Positions 17,558 through 27,503 of a stretch of DNA of 64,000 nt are shown here, piece by piece; the first letter of the stretch is position 1, and the number at the start of each line of letters is the position of its first letter. The DNA comes from Flagellimonas maritima (lineage in GTDB: Bacteria; Bacteroidota; Bacteroidia; Flavobacteriales; Flavobacteriaceae), in contig NZ_CP030104.1 of NCBI RefSeq assembly GCF_003269425.1, positions 310,001 through 374,000 on the forward strand. The letters run 5' to 3'. Position numbers and translations under genes: made by a program. The notes beneath the pieces are model-generated. The model searched no databases, was not told the DNA's origin, and saw nothing but the letters and a program-made list of their open reading frames with translations.

Positions 17558-18837
17558 GCGCTGAAAAAAAAGATAAAGGCGCGTGGGCCTGGATACCATT
17601 GCTCTATTTTACACAAGGTATCCCGTATATTTTGGTGGTAACAGTTTCCGTAATCATGTATAAACGCCTGGGAATAAGTAACGCCGAAATAGGCCTATAT
17701 ACCAGTTGGCTTTATTTACCATGGGTTATAAAGCCTTTATGGAGCCCTTTGGTCGATCTAAATGGAACAAAGAGAAAATGGTTTTTGGCAATGCAGTTTG
17801 TTGTTGCTTTGGCCTTTTTGGGCATTGGACTATTTCTTCCTTCAAATGCATTCTTCACAATTACGTTGGCGTTTTTTTGGATGGCTGCATTCGCATCGGC
17901 AACCAATGATATAGCCTCAGATGGTTATTATATGATTGGTCTTACTCAAAAGAAGCAATCTTTTTTTATAGGGCTGCGCAGCACTTTTTATAGGCTTGCC
18001 ATGGTTACGGGACAAGGGCTATTGGTGATTTTTGCAGGATTTCTTGAAAACAAATATGGAGATAATACAAAAGCTTGGTCCATGACCATGATATGTGCTG
18101 CAATTTTGATGCTAGTTTTGACCGTATCAAACTTTTTCGCGGCACCAAAATTTGAAGAACCACAAAAAAAATCAACTGAAAAACCAGTAGGGTTTTTAGA
18201 AGTATTTGCCTCATTTTTTAGAAAAAATCATATCTGGGTTGCATTGTTATTTATTCTGACATATCGTTTGGGCGAATCGCAATTGGTAAAAATGGCATCT
18301 CCCTTCTTATTGGATACATTGGAAGTCGGAGGTTTGGAATACTCAACTGAAGCTGTGGGAACCATCTATGGAACCGTTGGAATTATTATGTTATCACTGG
18401 GCGGAATCATAGGAGGAATCCTAATCTCCAGGGACGGTTTAAAAAAATGGATGCTACCAATGCTTTTGGCACTTAATCTTCCAAATGTACTATATGCAAT
18501 ATTGGCTTACACACAATCCACAAGTCTTTTTGCAGTTGTGGGAACAGTCGTTTTGGAACAATTTGGCTATGGATTCGGTTTTGCAGCCTTTCTTATTTAT
18601 CTCATTTATATATCTGAAGGAATCTCAAAAACTTCACATTATGCCATAGCAACAGGATTCATGGCATTGGGAATGATGATTCCAGGAATGTTAAGTGGTT
18701 ACATACAAGAATGGCTGGGATATGATGGATTCTTTCTTTGGGTCGTAATCGCCGCTTTGCCAGCCTTCTTTGTACTTCGATTTTTGGAATACCCTGCCGA
18801 TTACGGAAAAAAATCAAATGAAAGCGATGTCCAATAA
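17554..18837 (+). CDS. ampG: AmpG-like MFS muropeptide permease
   Basis: A 427-residue membrane protein with about 12 hydrophobic segments. It matches the AmpG branch of the MFS: WIPLLYFTQGIPYILV, YTSWLYLPWVIKPLWSPLVD and FASATNDIASDGYYMIGL. AmpG imports GlcNAc-1,6-anhydroMurNAc (with or without peptide) across the inner membrane. The nagZ-like and anmK genes just downstream act on exactly these imported products, which supports the assignment. It overlaps both neighbours (ATGA upstream, 11 bases downstream). Confidence 0.85.
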   Translation: MSAEKKDKGAWAWIPLLYFTQGIPYILVVTVSVIMYKRLGISNAEIGLYTSWLYLPWVIKPLWSPLVDLNGTKRKWFLAMQFVVALAFLGIGLFLPSNAFFTITLAFFWMAAFASATNDIASDGYYMIGLTQKKQSFFIGLRSTFYRLAMVTGQGLLVIFAGFLENKYGDNTKAWSMTMICAAILMLVLTVSNFFAAPKFEEPQKKSTEKPVGFLEVFASFFRKNHIWVALLFILTYRLGESQLVKMASPFLLDTLEVGGLEYSTEAVGTIYGTVGIIMLSLGGIIGGILISRDGLKKWMLPMLLALNLPNVLYAILAYTQSTSLFAVVGTVVLEQFGYGFGFAAFLIYLIYISEGISKTSHYAIATGFMALGMMIPGMLSGYIQEWLGYDGFFLWVVIAALPAFFVLRFLEYPADYGKKSNESDVQ

Positions 18838-20437
18838 ACTGCTTCCATACAAAACGGCAAGAGAAAAACTTACGATAAAACAAAAAGTGGGGCAATTGTT
18901 CATGCCTGCAGTTTTTATCAATGACAGCGAAGAAGAAATTATTAAAATCGAAAGTTTAATACGAACAAACACCATAGGGGCCATTTGCTTTTTTCACAGT
19001 AGGGCCAGTGCAGCAACAAATTTTGAGGGAAAGAAGGATGTAATATATAATGAAAACAGTTATGAGCGATTAAAACAACTCATTAAAAGATACCAAAAAG
19101 CCGCTGACATTCCTTTGCTCGTAGCCATTGATGCTGAATGGGGGCTTGCCATGCGGATAGAAAATACAAATCAATATCCCTACGCTATCACTTTGGGGTC
19201 AATACAGGAAGATAACGAACTGATTCACGAAGTTGGAAGACAAATAGCGCTGGACTGTATAAAAGCTGGGATTCATTGGAATTTGGCGCCCGTAGTGGAT
19301 ATCAATAACAATCCAAAGAATCCTGTAATTGGATATAGGGCTTTTGGTGATGACAAAAATGAAGTTACCGCTAAAGCGGAAGCTTATATCAATGGAATGA
19401 AAAGTGTGGGAGTACTCAATGCCATCAAACATTTTCCAGGCCACGGCGATACGGATACAGATTCCCATTTGGGATTACCAGTAATACACAAATCAAGACA
19501 GGAGCTGTTTGAAAATGAGCTCTACCCCTATAATAAATTGATAAAAAAAGGTGTGGATGCTGTTATGGTTGGGCATTTGTCGGTGCCTGGATTGGACAAT
19601 TCCGGTAACCCCTCCACAACATCACCAAAAATTATAACGGATTTGCTGCGAAACGAATTGAACTTTGAAGGCGTTATCATTTCCGATGCTTTAAACATGC
19701 ATGCCGTATCAAAAAAGTATTCCCAAAATGGAGCACTTGAAGCCAATGCTTTTGCTGCTGGAATGGACATGATGTGCTTTTCTGAAAATTCGGAAGAAGG
19801 TATTGCGAAAATTTTGTCCACAGCTTCCGAGCATAATATTGAATGTAGTTTTAGGCGATTATGGAAGTTAAAAGAAAAAATATTCTTTGAGGTCAATGGA
19901 AAAGCAGACCTTAAATGTAAATCCACTTCAGAATTGAATCGGAAAATTGCCAGCAAATGTATCACCGAGCTTTATGGAGAACCTAACAACATAAAGGATT
20001 TTAACAAAACCCATTTCTTGAATCTTTCCATTGAAAATCATTCCAAAAACTTTTTTTCATCTGAAATTGAATCAGAATATGGAAAAAAACGGCTAACATT
20101 GAACAATCTAACAATTGATGAGGTCAAAACAAAAGCTTCCCAACATCAGCATATAGTATTGGCACTCTTTCCACCTTCGGTAAAGCCAAAAAATCATTTT
20201 GGGTTTCCCAGAAAACTGTTAGACATTATCAGGAGTTTAATCGCCCAAAAAAACATTTTGATCTATCTCTTTGGAAATCCCTATGTCTTGGATGAGCTAG
20301 GATTAAAGCCCGATTCCAATGCAGTCGTGATTTATCAAGATTTTATCGAATTTCAGCAAGAAGCTTTTTCTCATTTTTCTGAAAAAATACAAGCCTTGGG
20401 CAAACTTCCCATAACCCTAAAAACGTTTGAAGCATGA
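18827..20437 (+). CDS. nagZ: Glycoside hydrolase family 3, beta-N-acetylglucosaminidase (NagZ-like)
   Basis: A 536-residue cytoplasmic protein (no signal peptide). The GH3 TIM-barrel is at about 15-340, with the NagZ signature KHFPGHGDTDTDSH (His202, Asp208) and the nucleophile motif ISDALNMHAVS (Asp287). A second domain at about 365-536 resembles the GH3 C-terminal domain, unlike the 341-residue single-domain E. coli NagZ. NagZ removes GlcNAc from GlcNAc-anhydroMurNAc. Start: ATG 18827 or ATG 18818, both overlapping the ampG end; a longer frame back to 18770 is unlikely. It overlaps the next gene by ATGA. Confidence 0.87.
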   Translation: MSNKLLPYKTAREKLTIKQKVGQLFMPAVFINDSEEEIIKIESLIRTNTIGAICFFHSRASAATNFEGKKDVIYNENSYERLKQLIKRYQKAADIPLLVAIDAEWGLAMRIENTNQYPYAITLGSIQEDNELIHEVGRQIALDCIKAGIHWNLAPVVDINNNPKNPVIGYRAFGDDKNEVTAKAEAYINGMKSVGVLNAIKHFPGHGDTDTDSHLGLPVIHKSRQELFENELYPYNKLIKKGVDAVMVGHLSVPGLDNSGNPSTTSPKIITDLLRNELNFEGVIISDALNMHAVSKKYSQNGALEANAFAAGMDMMCFSENSEEGIAKILSTASEHNIECSFRRLWKLKEKIFFEVNGKADLKCKSTSELNRKIASKCITELYGEPNNIKDFNKTHFLNLSIENHSKNFFSSEIESEYGKKRLTLNNLTIDEVKTKASQHQHIVLALFPPSVKPKNHFGFPRKLLDIIRSLIAQKNILIYLFGNPYVLDELGLKPDSNAVVIYQDFIEFQQEAFSHFSEKIQALGKLPITLKTFEA

Positions 20438-21102
20438 GTAATGATATTCTTTCTTCCTGGGAAAAGAATGCTTCGGAATGGATTAAAGTGATTCGAGATA
20501 ATAGTATTCCATCAAGAAGATTCACCAACAAGGCAATATTGGAAACGATTGCAGAATTGGATGCAAAAAATTTTGTGGATATAGGCTGTGGAGAAGGTTG
20601 GTTGACACGGGAAATAAGTAATATTGGATTCAATGCCAGTGGTTTGGATGCTATTGAAAACCTGATTTTGGAGGCTAGAAAAAAAGGTTCGGAAGATTAT
20701 CATGTATTTACTTTTGAAGATATCATCGAAGCAAAACCTATTCCCAATGCGCCTTTTGATGTTGCAATCTTCAACTTCTGTCTCTATCTGAACGAAGAAT
20801 TGAAAACACTTTTGGAACATACCCTGAAAAGCATTTTGGCTGGCGGATATGTTCTTATTCAAACATTACATCCGTTTTTCCTTCTTCAAAATGGACTAGC
20901 CTACAAAAGTCAATGGCTAACAGATTCATGGAAAGGCTTGCCGGGAAAATTTGAGGACGGCCATTCTTGGTATGCTAGAACTTTTGAAGATTGGTATAAA
21001 GTACTCTCTTCGTTGGAAAATATTGAAATATCCATAAAAGAAATTTTAAATGACGAAGAAAAACCCATTTCGTTGATTTTCAAACTAAAAAAGATATCAT
21101 GA
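20434..21102 (+). CDS. Class I SAM-dependent methyltransferase of unknown substrate
   Basis: A 222-residue Rossmann methyltransferase. Motif I is FVDIGCGEGWLTREIS (residues 48-63), motif II has the acidic residue in ASGLDAIE, and IPNAPFDVAIFNFCLYLNEE fits motif IV. A C-terminal lid contains GHSWYARTFEDWYKVL. It overlaps nagZ (ATGA) and anmK (4 bases), so it belongs to the recycling operon. No known step of peptidoglycan recycling needs a methyltransferase, so its role is open. Confidence 0.85.
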   Translation: MSNDILSSWEKNASEWIKVIRDNSIPSRRFTNKAILETIAELDAKNFVDIGCGEGWLTREISNIGFNASGLDAIENLILEARKKGSEDYHVFTFEDIIEAKPIPNAPFDVAIFNFCLYLNEELKTLLEHTLKSILAGGYVLIQTLHPFFLLQNGLAYKSQWLTDSWKGLPGKFEDGHSWYARTFEDWYKVLSSLENIEISIKEILNDEEKPISLIFKLKKIS

Positions 21103-22175
21103 AGAAATACAAGGTCGTAGGGTTGATGTCGGGAACATCTTTGGATGGATTGGACTTGGCCTATTGTCATCTTTGGCAAACCAATGAGCATTGGGAATTT
21201 TCTATTGAATTTACAAAAGAAGTCCAATACGGCGAGAAAATGCGGGACTATCTAAAAAATGCCATTTACTTAACAGAAAATGACCATGCCCAACTTCATA
21301 AAGATTATGGTGTTTGGTTAGGGGAACAGGTTAAATACTTCATCGAAGAAAACAATCTTGAAGTTAATTTCATATCAAGCCATGGGCACACATCCCATCA
21401 CAGACCGGAAGATGGGTTTACCTTTCAATTGGGCGATGGACAATTGTTGGCAGATACTTGCAATAAACAAGTGGTCTGCGATTTTAGAACAGAAGATGTT
21501 TCACTCGGTGGACAAGGTGCTCCTTTGGTCCCTATCGGTGACAGATTATTGTTCCATCAGTATGATTTTTGCTTGAACCTTGGTGGAATCAGTAATATTT
21601 CATTTGAAAAAGAAGGGCATCGTATTGCCTATGATATAGGTCTGGCCAATATGCCTTTGAATTTTATAACAGAAAAAATGGGACTCGCTTATGATGAAGG
21701 AGGAAAACTTGCAAGAAGCGGAAACTTGGATACTGTATTACTTCAAAAACTCAATCAGTTGGAATATTACAAATTACCCTACCCCAAGTCAACAGGTTAC
21801 GAGTTTTTTACTGAGCAAGTCGTTCCATTGATTGAAGCCTCAAATATATCTGATGTTGATTTACTACATACTTTTATCCATCACAATTGCGAACAAATAG
21901 CAAAGGATGTCCATGAGCATAAATCAGGGTCAAATCAAACTATTTTGGTTGCCGGCGGTGGTGCTCTGAACATTTTTTTCATAGATACATTAAAAGAAAA
22001 GCTTGGGCCTGATATTAAAGTAATCGTCCCCCCTAAAAAATTGGTAGCATTTAAAGAGGCATTGGTTTTCGCTTTAATGGGAGCATTACGCCTAGAGGAA
22101 AAAATCAATGTTCTGAGTACGGTGACCGGAGCCAAAAGGGATTCTTCCAGTGGAACAGTATACCATCCAGCATAG
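21099..22175 (+). CDS. anmK: Anhydro-N-acetylmuramic acid kinase
   Basis: A 358-residue kinase of the ASKHA fold, close in length to E. coli AnmK (369). It has the family start VVGLMSGTSLDGLDLAYCHL (phosphate 1), ISSHGHTSHHRPEDGFTFQL, LGGQGAPLVPIGD, LNLGGISNIS and AGGGALN near the C terminus. AnmK hydrolyses the 1,6-anhydro ring and phosphorylates anhydroMurNAc to MurNAc-6-P, the MurQ substrate. It is the last gene of the plus-strand operon and converges with the bcr-like gene 15 bp away. Confidence 0.95.
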   Translation: MKKYKVVGLMSGTSLDGLDLAYCHLWQTNEHWEFSIEFTKEVQYGEKMRDYLKNAIYLTENDHAQLHKDYGVWLGEQVKYFIEENNLEVNFISSHGHTSHHRPEDGFTFQLGDGQLLADTCNKQVVCDFRTEDVSLGGQGAPLVPIGDRLLFHQYDFCLNLGGISNISFEKEGHRIAYDIGLANMPLNFITEKMGLAYDEGGKLARSGNLDTVLLQKLNQLEYYKLPYPKSTGYEFFTEQVVPLIEASNISDVDLLHTFIHHNCEQIAKDVHEHKSGSNQTILVAGGGALNIFFIDTLKEKLGPDIKVIVPPKKLVAFKEALVFALMGALRLEEKINVLSTVTGAKRDSSSGTVYHPA

Positions 22176-22190
22176 TAAGATCAGTTATTC

Positions 22191-23399
22191 TTATGCCGTT
22201 AGCAATGGCCTTGGCTTTTTCACCATTAAAAAAATGGCCAATGAAGCTAAACCACAAATTGCCAAGCCAACAAAAAGTGGCAGTACTTTATCATCAACAA
22301 AGTTTCCTATAAAAGATGCTATGGGCACGGATATCACTGTGGACACAAAACCATTTATGGCTGCTCCTATTCCAGCAATATGACCTATGGGCTCCATGGC
22401 TATGGAACGGAAGTTCCCCCACATAAAACCCAAACAGAAAAACTGTAGGAACAGAAACGCTACTAAAATAAAAATGTTTGGATTTGCCGAGCTCCAAAAT
22501 AATACGACAAACAAAATGGCGACTATACAAAATGCAATGAGTGCCATAAACGATAGCTTGCGCATTCCAAAACGAATTACGAGCGTACCATTCGAAAACG
22601 TAGAAAGACCAATGGATACAGAAAGTCCTGCAAATATGTAAGGGAAAGTATCTTTTAAACCGTACATATCCTCAAAAATATGTTGGGAAGCACTCAGATA
22701 CACCAGAAAAGCTCCTGTAATTAACCCCGAAACAAAAGTAAACGCCACTGTTTCGCGATAGCGTAAAAACTCTTTGAGACCATCGGTAAACATATGGGAA
22801 GTTATTGGAATCTTATATTCTGGATGTAGGGTTTCGGGCTGACGCTTCCAAAACCAGATACCCACAATGAACGTAAACACCAATTGCATATAAAAAATCG
22901 CCTGCCAATTAAATGCATCCAAAATCACCTTGCCTATAGCGGGGGCAACAATGGGAACCAAAATAAAAAATGCCGTTACAAAGGACATAACCCTTGCCAT
23001 ATAATCCCCTTTATACGTATCACGAATAATAGCGATTGCAATAGTCCTGGCAGTAGACAAACCTATTCCTTGCAATATTCTACCAAAAACCATCCATTCC
23101 AGATTTGGAGCTGCTATACAAATAAAACTTGCGACACCGAACACCAACATTCCCAGATACACAACAGGTTTTCTTCCGTAGCAATCAGAAAGCGGGCCAA
23201 AAAACAACTGCCCGACACCCAGTCCCAAAAAAATCATGGTGATGAGCATTTGGTTGTCCGTAGGGTCTGTACTATTGATTGCTTCACCGATATTTGGAAT
23301 TGCAGGTAGTAAGGCATCTATGGATAAAGCTACAATGGACATTAATGCAGCCATTAAAGCAATAAATTCAAAATTGGGTTTTTGGGTATCTTTTTGCAT
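22191..23399 (-). CDS. Bcr/CflA-family MFS drug exporter
   Basis: A 402-residue inner-membrane protein with about 12 transmembrane segments. The N-terminal half carries DHA1 transporter motifs: SIDALLPAIPNI in TM1, FGPLSDCYGRKPV (motif A, residues 67-79) and GRILQGIGLSTART. The Bcr/CflA branch exports drugs or metabolites by proton antiport; the substrate cannot be inferred. The stop is 15 bp from the anmK stop (convergent). An exact TAnnTTTG box lies 4 bases before its ATG. Confidence 0.85.
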   Translation of the reverse strand: MQKDTQKPNFEFIALMAALMSIVALSIDALLPAIPNIGEAINSTDPTDNQMLITMIFLGLGVGQLFFGPLSDCYGRKPVVYLGMLVFGVASFICIAAPNLEWMVFGRILQGIGLSTARTIAIAIIRDTYKGDYMARVMSFVTAFFILVPIVAPAIGKVILDAFNWQAIFYMQLVFTFIVGIWFWKRQPETLHPEYKIPITSHMFTDGLKEFLRYRETVAFTFVSGLITGAFLVYLSASQHIFEDMYGLKDTFPYIFAGLSVSIGLSTFSNGTLVIRFGMRKLSFMALIAFCIVAILFVVLFWSSANPNIFILVAFLFLQFFCLGFMWGNFRSIAMEPIGHIAGIGAAINGFVSTVISVPIASFIGNFVDDKVLPLFVGLAICGLASLAIFLMVKKPRPLLTA

Positions 23400-23403
23400 G
23401 CTG

Positions 23404-23411
23404 CAAAACTA
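23404..23411 (-). promoter_or_regulatory. Possible -7 element directly before the bcr-like gene
   Basis: On the minus strand TAGTTTTG matches the Bacteroidota -7 consensus TAnnTTTG exactly and is separated from the ATG at 23399 by 4 bases, which would give a leaderless or nearly leaderless mRNA. No clear -33 TTG is present, so this is weak. Confidence 0.3.
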
Positions 23412-23889
23412 GGTATACCCTAATAAGTGAGAAGTATTTCTAGAAAGTATTTTGCATTATTTTACTACTGGACAGGATTATTTTGAATGGACGGAAATTG
23501 AATCGTTCAAATTGATTATGTTCATATCATATTTGCCATATTGACTATTCGGTAATGCGAGCTAAAAAATTTACTTTACATATTTTTCCCTCAGATAACT
23601 TTTTACCGTTACGGGGTATCGAGTGAACATTCCCAAATTTTAATCTTCAAATGATTGACCAAAAACACATCTTTAATACTGTAGAATTTTCTTTGAAATC
23701 ATTGGGGTGTTTTATGGATAGAAATACTTTTCAGACTATAAAAACTATCCAAAATAATAGCGACTTTTCCTAAATAAACTATACAATTTTTATCCTTAAC
23801 CTCTAACTTGATGAAGTACTCTGGGGGCTAAGTCGAAAACAATCAATACCGCTTTGCTCCAAGAGCCAAAAAAAACTAGATTTCAGTTT

Positions 23890-23987
23890 TGACTCTTGAA
23901 TCCTGATTCCTGATTCCTGATTTCTGATTCCTGATTCCTGATTCCTGATTCCTGATTCTTGATTCTTGATTCTTGATTCTTGATTCT
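23890..23987. repeat. Tandem heptanucleotide array (14 units of TGATTCY)
   Basis: Fourteen head-to-tail 7-bp units: TGACTCT, TGAATCC, two TGATTCC, TGATTTC, four TGATTCC and five TGATTCT. The array is homogeneous at one end and degenerate at the other. It ends 7 bases from the stop codon of the carboxyltransferase gene (23995) and is not in a coding frame. It has no spacers, so it is not a CRISPR. Slippage-prone arrays of this kind may vary in copy number between strains. Confidence 0.95.
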
Positions 23988-23994
23988 CTGAAGG

Positions 23995-25536
23995 TTACAA
24001 AGGTATATTTCCGTGTTTCTTTTTTGGTGTCTGTACTTCTTTTTTCTCAAGCATGGCAAAGGCCTTTAACAATTTACGCCTTGTATTTTCAGGAAGAATT
24101 ACTTCATCTATAAATCCACGCTGTGCCGCACGGTATGGATTAGCAAATTTTTCAGCGTATTCCGCCTCTTTTTCGGTTAATTTCTGCAAAGGGTCTTCTG
24201 CCGCCGCAATTTCCCTCCTAAAAATAATCTCACTTGCTCCTTTGGCACCCATTACAGCGATTTCCGCATTGGGCCAAGCAAAATTGAAATCTGCCCCAAT
24301 ATGTTTAGAATTCATTACATCATAAGCACCACCGTATGCCTTTCTGGTAATTACTGTGACCCTTGGCACGGTAGCTTCGCTTAAAGCATATAACAATTTA
24401 GCACCGTGCACAATAATACCGTCCCATTCTTGGTCTGTACCGGGTAAAAAACCAGGTACATCAACCAACACTAGCAAAGGAATGTTGAAAGCATCACAAA
24501 AACGCGTGAAACGAGCTGCTTTCCTTGAACTCTTGACGCCAAGTACACCAGCTAAGAACATGGGCTGATTGGCGATAATTCCTATACTTCTACCCCCTAA
24601 TCGCGCAAAGCCGACAATAATATTTTCAGCATAGTCTTTATGGATTTCGTAAAACGAGTCAGCATCAATGATTCCACCGATGACATCGTGCATGTCATAA
24701 GGCTTATTTGGATTATCAGGGACAATGCCCGAAAGCTGCTCCCTAATTTCATCATCCAATTGGTATGGTATTAATCTTGGAGCTTCTGAATTATTTTGTG
24801 GCAAATACTCCAATAGCTTCCTAATATCGTCCAGACAGGTTGCATCATTGGAGGATGTTTTGTGCGCAACTCCTGATTTTGTGGAATGAGCACTGGCTCC
24901 CCCCAATTCTTCTGATGTCACCTCTTCGTTCGTTACCGTTTTTACTACGTTGGGTCCAGTAACGAACATATAACTTGTTTCTTCTACCATAATGATGAAG
25001 TCAGTCATAGCAGGAGAATATACTGCGCCACCGGCACAAGGACCCATAACTGCGGATATTTGGGGAACTACTCCAGATGCTTGAACATTTCTATAAAAAA
25101 TATCGGCATATCCACCTAGCGATTTTACGCCTTCTTGAATTCGAGCGCCGCCAGAGTCATTCAATCCTATGATTGGAGCCCCCACTTTCATGGCCAGATC
25201 CATCACTTTACAAATTTTTTCTGCATGTGTTTCTGATAATGCCCCGCCAAAAACGGTAAAATCCTGTGCATATACATAAACCAATCTTCCATTTATGGTT
25301 CCATAACCGGTCACCACCCCATCTCCATAATAAACTTCTTTGTCCATACCAAAATCTGTGGTACGATGGGTCACCAAAATCCCCATTTCCTCAAAAGAAC
25401 CTTCATCCAAAAGATAATTGATACGTTCCCGTGCCGTTAATTTTTTCTTTTGATGTTGTTTTTCAATCCGTTTTTCACCACCGCCCAAATGGGCCTGCGC
25501 TATTTTATCCTTTAATATCTTTTGCTTGGAATCCAT
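23995..25536 (-). CDS. pccB: Acyl-CoA carboxylase, carboxyltransferase subunit (propionyl-CoA type)
   Basis: A 513-residue cytoplasmic protein covering both halves of the carboxyltransferase fold. Recognisable segments are [62 protein letters not shown] and, in the second half, [17 protein letters not shown] and [13 protein letters not shown]. It transfers CO2 from carboxybiotin to an acyl-CoA. The nearby methylmalonyl-CoA mutase genes favour propionyl-CoA as substrate (inference). It is the third gene of a carrier / carboxylase / transferase operon, 5 bases after the second. Confidence 0.92.
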   Translation of the reverse strand: MDSKQKILKDKIAQAHLGGGEKRIEKQHQKKKLTARERINYLLDEGSFEEMGILVTHRTTDFGMDKEVYYGDGVVTGYGTINGRLVYVYAQDFTVFGGALSETHAEKICKVMDLAMKVGAPIIGLNDSGGARIQEGVKSLGGYADIFYRNVQASGVVPQISAVMGPCAGGAVYSPAMTDFIIMVEETSYMFVTGPNVVKTVTNEEVTSEELGGASAHSTKSGVAHKTSSNDATCLDDIRKLLEYLPQNNSEAPRLIPYQLDDEIREQLSGIVPDNPNKPYDMHDVIGGIIDADSFYEIHKDYAENIIVGFARLGGRSIGIIANQPMFLAGVLGVKSSRKAARFTRFCDAFNIPLLVLVDVPGFLPGTDQEWDGIIVHGAKLLYALSEATVPRVTVITRKAYGGAYDVMNSKHIGADFNFAWPNAEIAVMGAKGASEIIFRREIAAAEDPLQKLTEKEAEYAEKFANPYRAAQRGFIDEVILPENTRRKLLKAFAMLEKKEVQTPKKKHGNIPL

Positions 25537-25541
25537 ACAAA

Positions 25542-26984
25542 TCAGTTTGTTGGTAATTTTACTATTTTTCGATCTTCAAGATATTGATGCAAAGCGATCA
25601 TTGCCGCCATTTCCGCCTCGTCGGTATTCTTTTGTTTAAGAATCTCAGGGGAATAATAATTCTTTACGAAATGCGTATCAAAATTTCCAGACCTGAATGC
25701 TTCATGCTCAAAAACAAATGTACCGAAGGGCAATGTGGTCTGTACTCCTTTTATTTTATAATCTTGAATAGCATCCAAAATTAATTCAATGGCTTCTTCA
25801 CGGGTTTTACCATAAGTAATCAATTTTGAAAGCATAGGATCGTAATAGATAGGAATGTCCATACCTTCTTCAAAGCCATTATCTACTCGAATACCTTCTC
25901 CCTTGGGCAATTTGTAAACTTCCAAATTGCCAACGCTGGGCAAGAAATCATTTAAGGGGTCCTCAGCGTACACCCGTAGTTCCATGGCATGTCCTGTTAT
26001 TTTCAAATCTTTTTGTTTTAAGGGCAGTTCCTCACCCCTAGCAACCTTAATCTGTAGTTCAACCAAGTCAACGCCAGAAATCAATTCAGTTACCGGATGT
26101 TCCACCTGTAAACGGGTATTCATTTCCAAGAAATAGAAATTGAGGTCAGCATCCATTAAAAACTCGACGGTTCCCGCTCCTACGTAATCACAAGCTTCTG
26201 CAACCTTTGTTGCCGCAATCCCCATTTCATTTCTTAATTCTGGGGTCAAAATGGAGGACGGGGCTTCTTCCACTACCTTTTGATGTCGCCTTTGAATACT
26301 ACATTCACGTTCAAAAAAGTGAAGCACATTGCCATGGGTATCTGCCATTACCTGTATTTCGATATGCCTTGGTGAGGTCACGTATTTTTCAACAAAAACG
26401 GAACCATCGCCAAAAGCAGAAGTGGCTTCACTAATGGCCCGTTTCATTTGGGACTCCAAATCTTTTTCTTTTTCAACGACGCGCATACCTTTTCCACCAC
26501 CTCCAGCTGAAGCTTTTATCAAAACTGGATATCCAATTTCGTTTGCAATTTTCTTCGCTTTTCCAACATCGGTAATAGCCTCATCAATACCGGGCACCAT
26601 AGGAATATTGTAAGCTTTTACAGCTTCTTTGGCTGCAAGCTTGCTTCCCATTACCCGTATTGCCTTGGATTTTGGACCAATAAAAGTGAGTCCGTTTTTT
26701 TCGACCGCTTCGGCAAAATCCGCATTCTCGCTCAAAAATCCATATCCGGGATGAATTCCATCAACATTTAGTTTTAATGCGACTTCAATAATCTTGTCTC
26801 CCAGCAAATATGATTTGTTGGATGGTGCTTCGCCTATGCACACCGCTTCATCAGCAAACCTTACATGAGGGGCATTTCTGTCGATTTCAGAAAATACGGC
26901 AACGGTACGTATTCCCATTTTTTTTGCGGTCTTCATTACTCTGACCGCTATTTCACCACGATTGGCAATCAATATTTTTTTCAT
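25542..26984 (-). CDS. pccA: Acyl-CoA carboxylase, biotin carboxylase subunit
   Basis: A 480-residue ATP-grasp enzyme that carboxylates carrier-bound biotin. It shows [20 protein letters not shown] at the start, [15 protein letters not shown], the glycine-rich [15 protein letters not shown], and the active-site run [17 protein letters not shown] chose ATG 26984 because [13 protein letters not shown] is the normal N terminus; a frame extension to 26999 relies on TTG and would overlap the previous gene. It ends without its own biotinyl domain, which the preceding gene supplies. Confidence 0.93.
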   Translation of the reverse strand: MKKILIANRGEIAVRVMKTAKKMGIRTVAVFSEIDRNAPHVRFADEAVCIGEAPSNKSYLLGDKIIEVALKLNVDGIHPGYGFLSENADFAEAVEKNGLTFIGPKSKAIRVMGSKLAAKEAVKAYNIPMVPGIDEAITDVGKAKKIANEIGYPVLIKASAGGGGKGMRVVEKEKDLESQMKRAISEATSAFGDGSVFVEKYVTSPRHIEIQVMADTHGNVLHFFERECSIQRRHQKVVEEAPSSILTPELRNEMGIAATKVAEACDYVGAGTVEFLMDADLNFYFLEMNTRLQVEHPVTELISGVDLVELQIKVARGEELPLKQKDLKITGHAMELRVYAEDPLNDFLPSVGNLEVYKLPKGEGIRVDNGFEEGMDIPIYYDPMLSKLITYGKTREEAIELILDAIQDYKIKGVQTTLPFGTFVFEHEAFRSGNFDTHFVKNYYSPEILKQKNTDEAEMAAMIALHQYLEDRKIVKLPTN

Positions 26985-26991
26985 ACTTGAT

Positions 26992-27477
26992 TTATTCAAA
27001 TTCGATAAGTAGTTGTTTTTTCTCGACAGCCTCGCCCTGCTTTACAGAAATCTTTTTAATGATTCCGTCCCTAGGAGAAGTGATACTATTTTCCATTTTC
27101 ATGGCTTCCAAAATCAATAGTGGGTCATCCTCTTTGACATCTTGGCCCTCTTCAACAACTATATCTAAAATCAAGCCTGGCATTGGCGCGGCTATTGAAT
27201 CAATGTTCTTAGAGCCGTTTGTGGCAAAACCCATTTTTTTTATGAGTTGGTTCAGTGGCGTACTAATCAAAACCTTGTATTCATCACCATTGACCTTGAT
27301 GGTATAGGATTTACTGTAAAAATCTGCACTTAGAATCTGCACATGGTAAGAGACCCCTCCCTTTAGCATATGAAATTTACCCTTGTCAGTTTTAAGTATG
27401 TCCAAAGAAGAAATATCACTTTCTGAAATCTGAAAATCAAAATCTTCATTGACATTTAATACATATGAATTCTCCAT
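26992..27477 (-). CDS. Biotin carboxyl carrier protein of the acyl-CoA carboxylase
   Basis: A 161-residue carrier. The C-terminal 70 residues are a biotinyl (lipoyl-like) domain with PMPGLILDIVVEEGQDV and the biotinylation motif EAMKMEN (Lys127). The N-terminal part (HMLKGGVSYHVQIL, YTIKVNGDEYKV) resembles the linker region seen in propionyl-CoA carboxylase alpha chains, consistent with a PCC alpha split into two genes. It is the first gene of the operon, with a promoter-like TTTG / TATATTTA pair upstream. Confidence 0.9.
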   Translation of the reverse strand: MENSYVLNVNEDFDFQISESDISSLDILKTDKGKFHMLKGGVSYHVQILSADFYSKSYTIKVNGDEYKVLISTPLNQLIKKMGFATNGSKNIDSIAAPMPGLILDIVVEEGQDVKEDDPLLILEAMKMENSITSPRDGIIKKISVKQGEAVEKKQLLIEFE

Positions 27478-27503
27478 AAAATTTTTGCCTTAGGTTGTCT
27501 ATA

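Larger units (their letters stand above)
23400..23994. other. Gene-free gap between the bcr-like gene and the acyl-CoA carboxylase operon
   Basis: I found no credible gene in these 595 bases. It holds a possible promoter for the bcr-like gene at its left end and a heptamer array at its right end (separate entries). The AT-rich middle (23430-23880) shows no recognisable structure. Confidence 0.6.

Noticed and set aside
18770..18826. Longer N terminus for the NagZ-like protein
   Set aside because: It would overlap the permease gene by 68 bases and add residues absent from the GH3 family; starts at 18818/18827 fit better.
22884..23309. A 141-codon plus-strand frame opposite the bcr-like gene
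   Set aside because: The minus frame has clear MFS motifs and membrane helices; the plus frame is Cys/His/Asn-rich noise.
23890..23987. CRISPR array
   Set aside because: The units are 7 bp, head to tail, with no spacers and no cas genes nearby.
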